Shown: positions 17,036-25,209, numbered from the stretch's first letter. The stretch is 34,561 bases of DNA from Pseudomonadota bacterium (GCA_028873535.1 JAGWIJ010000026.1:1-34561), one strand, 5' to 3'. Notes: generated by a model not told the origin, from the sequence alone. Numbers and translations: made by a program.

Positions 17036-17270
17036 AGACGGTCAGCCTCTCAGCCTCAGCTGGCTGCGGACGGTGGCGCGGCCGAAGGTGGAGACCGATG
17101 CGGTCATCAAGCGCCGCGCCCGCAAGTTGGCGCCTGCTCCGACAAGGCGTGCCCTGGATCACGTGACGCCGACGAGAGCCCACGCAAGCAAAACGAGCGT
17201 GGAATGATTGTCAGGCGGCACACGGTTCCGCTTGCCCATAGCCCAGGCCGCGCCGCTGGCAGGCAGAGCC
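17036..17270. other. Gene-free stretch between the remnant and the AraC regulator
   Basis: No intact gene is seen. Open frames on both strands here are arginine-rich and look like shadows or decayed sequence. It follows the end of the AraC-family gene and probably holds the right boundary of the inserted segment. No direct repeat matching the left junction (13533-13792) was found by eye. Confidence 0.35.
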
Positions 17271-18188
17271 TCAGCGCCCGAAGCGCTCGTGGGCCTGCTG
17301 GCGGTATTTCTTGGGTGTGACGCCCTTGATCTCGAGGAAGCGCCGGTTGAAGTTGGCCACGTTGTTGAAGCCGGCGTCGTAGCAGATGTTGGTGATGTAG
17401 CGGTCGGTCTCGAGCAGCAGTTGGCAGGCCCGGTTGACACGCAGACGGTTCACGAAATCGGTGAAGCTGTTGCCGGTGGCGCGCCGGAAGTAGCGTGAGA
17501 ACTGGCTTTCGCTCATGCCCGCCTCGCGCGCCAGCGCGCCCATCGAGAAGGGCTGCGAACAGTTGTCGGTGAGATGGTTGAGGATCCCGGCCAGGCGCGC
17601 CAGCGAGGCGTCGTCCTCGTTGCTCTGCAGCTGGATCGACGACAGCAGGCGATAGTCCGCGCAGTTGGCGAGTGCTGCGAGCAGTTCCAGGAATTCGCAC
17701 AGACGGCGCAGGCCGCGGCTGGCCTTGATACGTGCGATGCGCTGGCGCGCTTCGTCCGACAGGCCGAAGAACTCGATGCCGCGGCTGGCGCGTTCGAGCA
17801 TGGGCAGCGCTTCGCGCAATTCGGGAAAGCGCTGCGCCGCTTCCTCGACCGGAGCGTGCGCGAACTGCAGCACCATGTCGCGCAGTGGCACCGCCGCGCT
17901 GCCGTCCTCGAAATTGGAGACCCAGTTGTGCGGCAGGCGCGGACCGGTCAGCACCAGATGACCGGGCTGGAAGTGGCCGATGTAGTCGCCGACAAAGACC
18001 TTGCCGGCGGTGGCCACGATCAGGTGGAGTTCGTACTCTTCATGGAAGTGCCAGCGCACCAGCGGATTCGGGATGCCGTGCTCCAGGTAGCGCACCACGC
18101 TGTCGCCTTCATGCGCCTCATAGCCCAGGCGCGTGTCGCGACCGTAGGGGCTTTCGAGCTCTGGGCTGCGCTGGCGGGCGTGGTTCAT
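17271..18188 (-). CDS. AraC-family transcriptional regulator, probable regulator of the polyol operon
   Basis: A 305-residue regulator. The N-terminal half is a cupin-like ligand domain (RWHFHEEYELHLIV, then GDYIGHFQPGHLVLTGPRLPHNWVS). The C-terminal 100 residues hold two helix-turn-helix motifs (FSMGALAREAGMSESQFSRYFRRATG and ITNICYDAGFNNVANFNRRFLEIKGVTPKKYR), the AraC/XylS signature. In pseudomonads the mannitol/arabitol operon has a regulator of this family (MtlR) beside it, so this protein probably activates the operon at 6346-13532. The link is by analogy, since the two are separated by restriction-modification genes. Of several start codons I choose the ATG at 18188, which has AGGTCAGGA 9 nt upstream; an ATG at 18197 is the alternative. 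Confidence 0.85.
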   Translation of the reverse strand: MNHARQRSPELESPYGRDTRLGYEAHEGDSVVRYLEHGIPNPLVRWHFHEEYELHLIVATAGKVFVGDYIGHFQPGHLVLTGPRLPHNWVSNFEDGSAAVPLRDMVLQFAHAPVEEAAQRFPELREALPMLERASRGIEFFGLSDEARQRIARIKASRGLRRLCEFLELLAALANCADYRLLSSIQLQSNEDDASLARLAGILNHLTDNCSQPFSMGALAREAGMSESQFSRYFRRATGNSFTDFVNRLRVNRACQLLLETDRYITNICYDAGFNNVANFNRRFLEIKGVTPKKYRQQAHERFGR

Positions 18189-18289
18189 CGGCGGCATTCC
18201 TGACCTGCGGCGATGGTAGCATGGACCCCGAATCACCGCCCGCGTGTGAGAATGTTGTCAAATCGGGGATTTCCCCGCTGGAGCCGCCC
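18189..18289. promoter_or_regulatory. Region between the AraC gene and DUF2252 gene with a perfect palindrome
   Basis: CGGGGATTTCCCCG (18264-18277) is a perfect 6-bp inverted repeat with a 2-nt centre. On the minus strand just beside it a perfect TTGACA (18257-18262) could be a -35 element for the regulator gene, though no good -10 follows at 17 nt. An extended -10 like TGCTACCAT lies at 18213-18221 on the same strand. If the DUF2252 protein starts at 18290, the palindrome is also just upstream of that gene and could be a shared operator. Confidence 0.3.
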
Positions 18290-19771
18290 TTGAGCCGCAG
18301 CCGATTGCTCACTCCCAGCGCCACTGTGCCGCGCCGCCGCAAGGCACGTCATCCGCTGGACGACATCCATGCCACCGGTGCCTTCCTGCCCGGCGGACTG
18401 TATCACCCCGAGCTGCGGCGGCCGCTCGAACCGGTTGCCGAGCGGATCAAGCTGGGCCAGGCGCTGCGCGCACACTTCCCGCGCGAGTCGCATGCGGCCT
18501 GGGCGGTCCCGGCCGGCCGGCCGGACCCGCTGAGCCTGCTGGCGCAGTCCAATCGCGGCCGCGTGAACGCCCTGGTGCCCCTGCGCATGGGGCGCATGGC
18601 GTCGAGTGCCTTCGCCTACCTGCGCGGCTCGGCCTGCGTGATGGCCTGGGATCTGGCACAGTTGCCTGACACCGGGCTCAACGTGATCATCGACGGCGAT
18701 GCCCACATCGACAACTTTGGCCTGTTCGGCACCCCCGAAGGCGAAGTGGTTTTCGACCTCAACGACTTCGACGAGACCATGGTCGGTCCCTGGATCTGGG
18801 ATCTCAAGCGCCTCTGCGCCAGCGTCAACGTGGCCGGGCGCGACAACGGCTTCAGTCGCCGCGAGCGCCACGCCACGGTGATGAGCTGCGCTGCCGGCTA
18901 CCGGCGCAGCATCCAGCGTCTGGCCGGCGAGAGCACGCTGTCGGTGTGGTACCAGCATTCCCTGGCCGCCCATTTCGCCACCGAATTCGGCGGTGACAGC
19001 AAGGTGCGCTCGATCATCCGCAAGGCCGAGGACAAGGCGCGGGCCCAGGAAAACCACCGTCTGTTCGAAAAGGTGATCGAGCAGGACGGGGGACGCATGC
19101 GCTTCCGCGAAGACCAGCCCTTGCTCACCCGGGTCGACGACGCCATGCGCGAGGCGCTGATCGAGGCCCTCTACGGCTACGTCGAGACGGTCTCGCGCGA
19201 ACGCGCCTACATGCTGCGCCGCTATCGTGTCATCGACGCGGCCCACCGGGTGGTCGGGGTGGGCAGCGTGGGCACGCGCGCCTGGCTGGTGCTGCTGCTC
19301 GGCAACAATCCCGATGACCCGCTGTTCCTGCAGGTGAAGGAGGCGGTCAAGCCGGCGGCGGCGCCCTATGCACCGCCGCTGCCGCGCGACTTCCGCCATC
19401 ACGGCCGCCGGGTGGTGCACGGCCAGCGCCTGCTCCAGGCCGCCGGCGATCCGCTGATGGGCTGGACCACCATGGATGGCCGGCCGTATTACGTGCGCCA
19501 GATGCGCAACATGAAAGGCGGCATCCCGACCGAATGGCTGGCCCCGGGTCCGCTGGCCTTCTTTTCGGGTGGCTTTGCCGCGCTGCTGGCGCGTGGTCAC
19601 GCGCGCACCGGCGACGCCGCCGTGATCGCCGGCTATTGCGGCAATTCCAAGGTGCTGGACGAGTCCCTGGCCGACTGGGCAGAGCTCTATGGCGATCAGG
19701 TCGAGAAGGACTACCAGCAGCTGCGCACCGCGGTCGCAGCCGGCAAGGTCAAGGTGGAGCCGCGCCTGTGA
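18221..19771 (+). CDS. DUF2252 family protein
   Basis: A protein of about 516 residues in the uncharacterised DUF2252 family. Diagnostic segments are SAFAYLRGSACVM, IIDGDAHIDNFGLFGTPEG, VVFDLNDFDETMVGPWIWDLKRL, and later YYVRQMRNMKGG near the C-terminus. DGDAHIDNFG followed by FDLNDFDE resembles the catalytic and metal-binding loops of aminoglycoside phosphotransferase-like kinases, so a small-molecule kinase activity is possible; this is inference. The ATG at 18221 lacks a ribosome site, whereas a TTG at 18290 has GGAG 6 nt before it and may be the real start. It is divergent from the AraC gene and its stop overlaps the DUF3422 start (GTGA). Confidence 0.87.
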   Translation: MDPESPPACENVVKSGISPLEPPLSRSRLLTPSATVPRRRKARHPLDDIHATGAFLPGGLYHPELRRPLEPVAERIKLGQALRAHFPRESHAAWAVPAGRPDPLSLLAQSNRGRVNALVPLRMGRMASSAFAYLRGSACVMAWDLAQLPDTGLNVIIDGDAHIDNFGLFGTPEGEVVFDLNDFDETMVGPWIWDLKRLCASVNVAGRDNGFSRRERHATVMSCAAGYRRSIQRLAGESTLSVWYQHSLAAHFATEFGGDSKVRSIIRKAEDKARAQENHRLFEKVIEQDGGRMRFREDQPLLTRVDDAMREALIEALYGYVETVSRERAYMLRRYRVIDAAHRVVGVGSVGTRAWLVLLLGNNPDDPLFLQVKEAVKPAAAPYAPPLPRDFRHHGRRVVHGQRLLQAAGDPLMGWTTMDGRPYYVRQMRNMKGGIPTEWLAPGPLAFFSGGFAALLARGHARTGDAAVIAGYCGNSKVLDESLADWAELYGDQVEKDYQQLRTAVAAGKVKVEPRL

Positions 19772-21060
19772 GTCGAATGCCGGTCGAACATCCGCTGCGC
19801 CGCGAAGTCAACAACGAAGTCCACGCCCGCCCGCCGGAGGCCATGGTGGCCCCGCTGCGCGTCAGCTTCCTGGCCATGTATGCGGTCGGCGAAACGCGTG
19901 ACCAGGGCTGGCGCAAGGTGCAGGCGCTGGCCACGCGCTTCGGCGTGGCAGCGCCCGCCGATAACGCCAGCCACTTCAGTGCCGACCTGGGCGCGTTCCG
20001 CCTCAAGGCCGAGCGTCACAGCGAATTCCTGCGCCTGAAGGTCATCGTGGCCGGTCGCGGCAGCGCGGGCGATCCCTTTGCCGAGCCGGCGCTCGACGCC
20101 GTGCCGGCCGACTGGGTGGCCGGGCTGCCCGGGCAATTGCTGGTGTCGACCAATGTTGCGCTCCTGCCCGCGGCCGACGGCATTCCGGATGCCGACACCA
20201 TCGCCACGCGCTGGTTCGGCGGCAACCAGCTGGTGGCCGCCAGCATCGCGGCCGGCGCCGCCCAGGCCTACACCGATTTCAACATCCAGCCCGACGGCAG
20301 CGGCCGCATCCTGATCTACGACCACGGACTCACTCCGCGGCAGGCCGGCCGTTCAGTGCAGCGTCTGGTCGAAATCGACACCTACCGGGTGCTGGCCCTG
20401 CTGGCATTCCCGATGGCGCGCGCGCTGGTGCCGCAGATCAACCGCGGCGAACGCGAGCTGGCCGAGATCACGCGTGCCCTGGTCGATGCCCAGGCCAAGG
20501 ACGAACCCGCGCTGTTCGAGCGCCTGAGCCGCCTGGGTGCCAGCATCGAAAGCCAGCAGTCCGACAGCCTGTTCCGTTTCAGTGCCGCCGAAGCCTACGA
20601 CACCCTGGTGCAACAGCGCATCGTCGACCTGCGCGAAACCCGTCTGCCGGGCCTGCAGACCTTCAAGGGCTTCATGGGCCGTCGCCTGGAACCGGCAATG
20701 GCGACCTGCCGCTCGGTCAAGGCACGGCTGGAACTGCTGTCGCAGCACCTGGCGCGCGTCAACGAGCTGCTGGCGACGCGCGTCGACATCACGCGCGAGG
20801 AACAGAACCAGCGCGTGCTGGAGTCGATGGACCGGCGCGCGCGCGTCCAGCTGCGCCTGCAGGAAACCGTGGAAGGCCTGTCGGTGGCGGCCATCACCTA
20901 TTACATCGTGGGCCTGGTCGGCTATCTGGCCAAGGGCGCCAAGGCGGCCGGCGTGTCGCTGGATGTCGAAATCGTGATGGCCGTGTCGATCCCGCTGATC
21001 GCCGTGCTGATCTACGTCGGCCTGCGCCGGCTGCATGCCAGCCTGGCTAAGGACCACTGA
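19768..21060 (+). CDS. DUF3422 family membrane-anchored protein
   Basis: A 430-residue protein of the uncharacterised DUF3422 family. The N-terminus HPLRREVNNEVHARPPEAM is the family hallmark. A long, mostly helical soluble part with coiled-coil character (residues about 200-360) precedes two membrane segments near the C-terminus (VAAITYYIVGLVGYLAKGA and VEIVMAVSIPLIAVLIYVGL), so it is anchored in the inner membrane by its tail. The GTG start overlaps the DUF2252 stop by 4 nt and has GGTGGAG 9 nt upstream; an ATG 9 nt later is an alternative. The coupling implies a joint function with the DUF2252 protein. No function is known to me. Confidence 0.9.
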   Translation: MSRMPVEHPLRREVNNEVHARPPEAMVAPLRVSFLAMYAVGETRDQGWRKVQALATRFGVAAPADNASHFSADLGAFRLKAERHSEFLRLKVIVAGRGSAGDPFAEPALDAVPADWVAGLPGQLLVSTNVALLPAADGIPDADTIATRWFGGNQLVAASIAAGAAQAYTDFNIQPDGSGRILIYDHGLTPRQAGRSVQRLVEIDTYRVLALLAFPMARALVPQINRGERELAEITRALVDAQAKDEPALFERLSRLGASIESQQSDSLFRFSAAEAYDTLVQQRIVDLRETRLPGLQTFKGFMGRRLEPAMATCRSVKARLELLSQHLARVNELLATRVDITREEQNQRVLESMDRRARVQLRLQETVEGLSVAAITYYIVGLVGYLAKGAKAAGVSLDVEIVMAVSIPLIAVLIYVGLRRLHASLAKDH

Positions 21061-21089
21061 AGCCAGCGCGGGACCGTCAAAGGCTGACG

Positions 21090-21113
21090 CACGCGCCCGA
21101 ATGACGGCGCGTG
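21090..21113 (+). terminator. Hairpin after the DUF3422 gene
   Basis: CACGCGCC (21090-21097) and GGCGCGTG (21106-21113) pair perfectly around an 8-nt loop, 30 nt after the DUF3422 stop. No T-run follows, so termination is possible but not certain. Confidence 0.35.
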
Positions 21114-21152
21114 GCTATTCGTGATTGACCACGGCCACCTCGCGCGCTAGCC

Positions 21153-21171
21153 TTGTTGAAGTTTTCAACAA
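21153..21171 (+). promoter_or_regulatory. Palindromic operator of the toxin-antitoxin operon
   Basis: TTGTTGAA (21153-21160), a GTT centre, then TTCAACAA (21164-21171) form a perfect 8-bp inverted repeat 15 nt before the antitoxin start codon. It is AT-rich in a GC-rich context. Ribbon-helix-helix antitoxins bind such repeats to repress their own operon, so this is the likely autoregulatory site. Confidence 0.6.
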
Positions 21172-21186
21172 AGCAAGAGACCGATC

Positions 21187-21420
21187 ATGGCAACGGTCAA
21201 TTTCAGCGTGCCCGAAGACGTCAAGCAGGCTTTTGACGCGGCTTTTGGTGATCAGAACAAGAGCGCGGTCGTCGCCGAGTTGATGCGGCGGGCGGTACAT
21301 GAGCGGGAACTCCAGCTGCGTCGGGAAGTGTTGTTCCAACAGCTGACGCAAGCGCGCGTCGACCGGCCCCGACTGACGGGCGATGAAATTGAAACCGCGC
21401 GTCAAGCCGGTCGCCCGTGA
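21187..21420 (+). CDS. Antitoxin, ribbon-helix-helix type (VapB-like)
   Basis: A 77-residue protein. Its start MATVNFSVPEDVKQAFDAAF is a ribbon-helix-helix DNA-binding pattern (a short beta strand, then a helix), followed by a helical region and a charged tail (RLTGDEIETARQ) that would wrap and block the toxin. AAGAGA lies before the ATG. The stop overlaps the toxin start (GTGA), the usual arrangement for coupled antitoxin-toxin expression. It probably also binds the palindrome at 21153-21171. Confidence 0.8.
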   Translation: MATVNFSVPEDVKQAFDAAFGDQNKSAVVAELMRRAVHERELQLRREVLFQQLTQARVDRPRLTGDEIETARQAGRP

Positions 21421-21845
21421 TCGTCGTACTGGATGCCAGCGTTGTGCTCAAATGGCTGCTGGCAGATCCTGTGCGCGAGCCGGATACCGACAAGGCGGTT
21501 GCCGTGATGCAGTCGGTGGTGCAGGGAAAAATCCGGATCCTGCAGCCGCTGCATTGGCTGGTCGAAGCCGCTGCCGTGATGGCGCGCCTTAGCCCTCGCA
21601 ACGCGCTTCAGGATGTCGGCATGCTTTCGGCCATGCAACTTCCCGTGTGTGATGAGCCCGCTGTGCTGCAGCGGGCGATCGCACTCGGCATTGAAACCGG
21701 CCAGCACCTTTTCGACACCCTCTACCACGCAGTTGCCCTGGAGAACGAAGGCGCGCTTCTGGTGACCGCCGACGCGCGCTATTGCGAGAAGGCAGGGCAT
21801 CACGGTGGCATCCTGCCACTGCGCGATGCGGGGCGTCTGATCTGA
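21417..21845 (+). CDS. vapC: PIN-domain toxin ribonuclease (VapC-like)
   Basis: A 142-residue PIN-domain protein. The four acidic residues that bind Mg2+ are present: Asp6 (VVLDASVVLKWL), Glu50 (HWLVEAAA), Asp100 (HLFDTLYHAVAL) and Asp119 (LLVTADARYC). VapC toxins cut specific tRNA or rRNA sites when free of antitoxin. The GTG start overlaps the antitoxin stop. All catalytic residues are intact, so the system looks functional. It is convergent with topA, 52 nt away. Confidence 0.87.
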   Translation: MIVVLDASVVLKWLLADPVREPDTDKAVAVMQSVVQGKIRILQPLHWLVEAAAVMARLSPRNALQDVGMLSAMQLPVCDEPAVLQRAIALGIETGQHLFDTLYHAVALENEGALLVTADARYCEKAGHHGGILPLRDAGRLI

Positions 21846-21881
21846 CCCCTGGTCCTGCTTGTGCCCTGAGCCCCGGCCTGG

Positions 21882-21902
21882 CCTGACGCGGTTCGCGTCA
21901 GG
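21882..21902. terminator. Hairpin spanning the topA stop codon
   Basis: CCTGACGCG (21882-21890), loop GTT, CGCGTCAGG (21894-21902) form a perfect 9-bp stem. The topA stop codon (21898-21900, minus strand) lies inside it. It stands between two convergent genes and may act as a bidirectional terminator, though neither side has a T-run. Confidence 0.45.
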
Positions 21903-24732
21903 CGCTGGCGGCCTTGCGCCGGGTGGTAGCGGCCGGCTTCTTTGCCGCCGGCTTGGCGGTGGGGGCTTTGGCGGCTGTTGCCTTGGCTGTGCCTGCCTTG
22001 GCGGCCGTAGACTTGGCCGTCGCGCTCTTGGGCTTGGCGGCGGCCTTGGGCTTGCTGGCCGCCTTCGGCTTGGCCGGTGCCTCTGCAGGCGCCTCACCGT
22101 TGGCCGCCGCAGCCTTGGCCGGCGCCTTGGGCTTGGTGGTCCTGGCTTTGGCGCTGGCCGTGGTCTTGCTCTTGGCCTTTGCCGGTGCCTTGGCCTTGGC
22201 GGCTGACTTGCCGCCGCCGGTCTTGGCGCTGCGCGCAGCGAGCAGCACCAACGCTTCTTCCAGGCTCAGGGCATCGAGATCAGTACCCTCGGGCAGGGTA
22301 GCGTTGACCTTGCCGTGCTTGACGTAGTTGCCGTAGCGCCCGGAGTGCAGCGTGACGCTGGCGCCGTCCTCGGGATGGTTGCCGACCACGCGCAGGGCGC
22401 CGCGGCCGGCGGCCTTGGGTTCGGCCAGGATCGCGGTGGCGCGTTCCAGCGTGATGTCGAACACGTTGTCGCTGCGCGGAATCGAGCGGAAGCCACCGTC
22501 GTGCTGGATGTAGGGGCCGAAGCGGCCGATGTTGACCACCACTTTCTTGCCTGAATCGGGATGCAGGCCGAGATCGCGTGGCAGCGACAGCAGCCGGGTG
22601 GCGATATCCACAGTGACGGCCGTGGGTGCCAGGTTCTTGGGCAGCGACACGCGTTTGGGCTTCTTGCCTTCCTCGGCGGTCTCGCCCAGCTGCAGATAGG
22701 GACCGTAAGGTCCTGACATCAGCAGGATGGACTGGCCGCTGGCTTCCTCGGTGCCGACAATGGTCGGCCCCGCGGACTGGCTGGTGCCGTCCAGATTGCG
22801 CGTGTAGTCGCACTCGGGATAGCCGCTGCAGCCCACGAAACGGCCGCGTCGGCCCAGGCGCAGCGTCAGGACCTTGCCGCACTTGGGGCAGTTCTCGTCC
22901 AGCACCTCCTGGGTGATGTCGCTGCGCGACACCTTTTCCTTTTCCTCGATGGTGTGCGCGAAATCGCCCCAGAACTCGCGCAGCACCGGCACCCACTCGG
23001 CCTTGCCTTCCGAGATCACGTCGAGCTGGTCTTCCATGCGCGCGGTGAACTCGTAGTCCACGTAGCGCGAGAAGTGCTCGGTGAGGAACTTGTTGACCAC
23101 TTCGCCCACATCGGTCGGCTGGAAGCGCTTCTTGTCCAGCGTGACGTATTCGCGCTGCTGCAGCGTGCTGATGATGCTGGCGTAGGTCGAGGGCCGGCCG
23201 ATGCCGAATTCTTCCAGCGCCTTCACCAGGCTGGCTTCCGTGTAGCGTGGCGGCGGCTGGGTGAAATGCTGCTCGCCGAACAGGCGTTCGCCATCGACGA
23301 CGTCGCCGGGCTCGAGTGCCGGCAGGCGCGCATCGCCCTCCTCGCCCTCGCTGTCGTCGCGATCCTCCTGGTAGACCGCCATGAAGCCGGCGAACACCAT
23401 GGTCTGTCCGGTGGCGCGGAACATCTGGGCGGGATCACCGGAGGCTGCGAAGTCGATGCTGACCGTGTCGAAGCGCGCCGGCGACATCTGGCTGGCCACC
23501 GTGCGCTTCCAGATCATCTCGTACAGCTTGAGCTGTTCGGGATTGAGGCGGTCGCGCAGGCTGGCCGGCGTGCGGCCGATCGAGGTGGGGCGGATCGCCT
23601 CGTGGGCTTCCTGGGCGTTCTTGGACTTGTTGGCGTAGGTGACCGGGGCGGCCGGCAGGAAGTCGGCAGCGAAGCTCGAGCCGACCCAGCTGCGGATGTC
23701 TGCCACGGCTTCCTTGCTGAGCGCCACCGAGTCGGTACGCATGTAGGAAATCAGGCCGACCGCGCCACCGCCGATGTCGATGCCCTCGTAGAGCTGCTGC
23801 GCCACCTTCATGGTGCGGTCGGTGGTGAAGCCGAGCTTGCGCACCGCTTCCTGCTGCAGGGTCGAGGTGGTGAAGGGCGGTGCCGCCGAGCGCTGCTTGC
23901 GCTTGCGGTCGACCTTGACCACACGCACGCGTCCGCCTTCGCCCTCCGGTCCGATCGCGCTGGACTCGCCCGGCACGGCTGCCGGCGCATCGCGCAGCGT
24001 GCCGCCGACCGCCTGCGTCAGGCGCCGGATCACGTCGGCGTTGGCGGCGGCGTCGGCCACCGTGAACTGTTCCACTTTCTGGCCGTCGAGCTGGCTCAGC
24101 CGGGTGCGGAAGCCGATGCCATCCTTGCGGCTGTCCAGATGCACCGACCAGTATTCACGTGCCTTGAATGCGCGGATCTCAAGTTCGCGTTCGACGATCA
24201 GGCGCAGCGCAGGACTCTGCACGCGGCCGGCCGACAGGCCGCGGCGGATCTTCTTCCACAGCAGCGGCGACAGGTTGAAGCCGACCAGGTAGTCGAGGGC
24301 GCGCCGCGCCTGCTGGGCGTTGACCAGCGGCAGCAGGATCTCGCGCGGGTTCTGCACCGCTTCGCGCACGGCGCTCTGGGTGATTTCATAGAACACGACG
24401 CGCTGCAGCGTCTTGTCCTTGAGCAGGCGCTTGGACTTGAGGATCTCGGCCAGATGCCAGGCGATCGCCTCACCTTCGCGGTCCGGGTCAGTTGCCAGAA
24501 AGATGTGGTTGCAGGCCTTGACGGCGCGCGCGATGGCATCGACATGCTTTTCGTTGCGCTCCACCAGCTGGTACTGCATGGCGAAGTCGTTGTCGGTGTC
24601 GACGGCACCCGTCTTGGGCACCAGATCACGCACGTGGCCGTAGGACGCCAGGATCTCGAAACTGGGACCCAGATACTTCTTAAGAGTCTTCGCCTTTGAC
24701 GGCGACTCTACAATCAACAGATTCTCAGCCAT
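21898..24732 (-). CDS. topA: DNA topoisomerase I with a long Lys/Ala/Pro tail
   Basis: A 944-residue type IA topoisomerase that relaxes negative supercoils. The TOPRIM domain begins NLLIVESPSKAKTLKKYLG and holds the acidic DPDREGEAIAW motif. The active-site tyrosine is Tyr330 in GLISYMRTDS. One four-cysteine zinc finger follows (CPKCGKVLTLRLG to GCSGYPECDY), then repeated modules with GPYGPYLQLGE, GRFGPYIQHDG and GRYGNYVKHGK. The last 100 residues or so are Lys, Ala and Pro rich, like eukaryotic histone H1 or AlgP, and should bind DNA non-specifically. The gene is followed by smg on the same strand upstream; start and reading frame are clear. Confidence 0.98.
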   Translation of the reverse strand: MAENLLIVESPSKAKTLKKYLGPSFEILASYGHVRDLVPKTGAVDTDNDFAMQYQLVERNEKHVDAIARAVKACNHIFLATDPDREGEAIAWHLAEILKSKRLLKDKTLQRVVFYEITQSAVREAVQNPREILLPLVNAQQARRALDYLVGFNLSPLLWKKIRRGLSAGRVQSPALRLIVERELEIRAFKAREYWSVHLDSRKDGIGFRTRLSQLDGQKVEQFTVADAAANADVIRRLTQAVGGTLRDAPAAVPGESSAIGPEGEGGRVRVVKVDRKRKQRSAAPPFTTSTLQQEAVRKLGFTTDRTMKVAQQLYEGIDIGGGAVGLISYMRTDSVALSKEAVADIRSWVGSSFAADFLPAAPVTYANKSKNAQEAHEAIRPTSIGRTPASLRDRLNPEQLKLYEMIWKRTVASQMSPARFDTVSIDFAASGDPAQMFRATGQTMVFAGFMAVYQEDRDDSEGEEGDARLPALEPGDVVDGERLFGEQHFTQPPPRYTEASLVKALEEFGIGRPSTYASIISTLQQREYVTLDKKRFQPTDVGEVVNKFLTEHFSRYVDYEFTARMEDQLDVISEGKAEWVPVLREFWGDFAHTIEEKEKVSRSDITQEVLDENCPKCGKVLTLRLGRRGRFVGCSGYPECDYTRNLDGTSQSAGPTIVGTEEASGQSILLMSGPYGPYLQLGETAEEGKKPKRVSLPKNLAPTAVTVDIATRLLSLPRDLGLHPDSGKKVVVNIGRFGPYIQHDGGFRSIPRSDNVFDITLERATAILAEPKAAGRGALRVVGNHPEDGASVTLHSGRYGNYVKHGKVNATLPEGTDLDALSLEEALVLLAARSAKTGGGKSAAKAKAPAKAKSKTTASAKARTTKPKAPAKAAAANGEAPAEAPAKPKAASKPKAAAKPKSATAKSTAAKAGTAKATAAKAPTAKPAAKKPAATTRRKAASA
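21901..22215 (-). repeat. Low-complexity Lys/Ala/Pro-coding repeat in topA
   Basis: The 3' end of topA is a degenerate short tandem repeat made mainly of GCC, AAG and CCG codons, giving units such as AKAKAPAKAK and AAAKPK. Such DNA is prone to length change by replication slippage, so tail length may differ among strains. Confidence 0.7.
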
Positions 24733-24759
24733 GCTTGCGGTTTCCCGACCGGGTGTTGC

Positions 24760-25209
24760 TCAGTGGACCAGGGGTTCCCCGTCGCCGGTCAGTTCTTCCA
24801 TCAGCAGCACGTCCAGGGGTTGACCCTGGCGCCAGAAGACCGTCAGGGTGATGAGTTTGAGACGATCCAGGCTGATGGTACCGCCCTCGATGGCCATGCC
24901 GCTCGAGATGATCCATTCGCGCTGAACCGGATTGAGGATGCCACTTGCTTCAAGGAAGCTCAGGAATCCCCACCCTTCCTGGCCAAGCTTGTCGAATTCG
25001 TCGTCACTCAGGCAGCGCAGCGAATCAACACGGCATTCCGCCAGGTCGCCGCGCGGCAGTTCGTCGACGACTTCCAGCCAGGCAAGCGCCTGCTCCACGT
25101 CCTCCGGCTCGAAGCCGGCAGCGAACAGCCGGTTCTGCAGCACGGCATTGGTCGGGTAGACGCCGCTGGAAAAAAATGTCTCATAGACAAAGATCAGGAT
25201 GTCGTACAT
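24760..25209 (-). CDS. smg: Smg family protein (DUF494)
   Basis: A 149-residue protein of the Smg/DUF494 family. The N-terminus MYDILIFVYETFFSSG and the C-terminal ISLDRLKLITLTVFWRQGQPLDVLLMEEL are family marks. It is a conserved small cytoplasmic protein, usually found beside dprA (smf) and topA as here; its biochemical role is not established. AGGA precedes the ATG. The gaps to topA (27 nt) and dprA (27 nt) suggest one transcript. Confidence 0.93.
   Translation of the reverse strand: MYDILIFVYETFFSSGVYPTNAVLQNRLFAAGFEPEDVEQALAWLEVVDELPRGDLAECRVDSLRCLSDDEFDKLGQEGWGFLSFLEASGILNPVQREWIISSGMAIEGGTISLDRLKLITLTVFWRQGQPLDVLLMEELTGDGEPLVH

Noticed and set aside
16662..17183. Intact 173-residue gene on the minus strand
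   Set aside because: The N-terminal half of this frame is arginine-rich shadow, while a neighbouring frame holds the natural sequence up to a frameshift. It is better read as a remnant.
22954..24699. Long plus-strand open frame opposite topA
   Set aside because: topA on the other strand is certain, and this frame shows only antisense-type composition.
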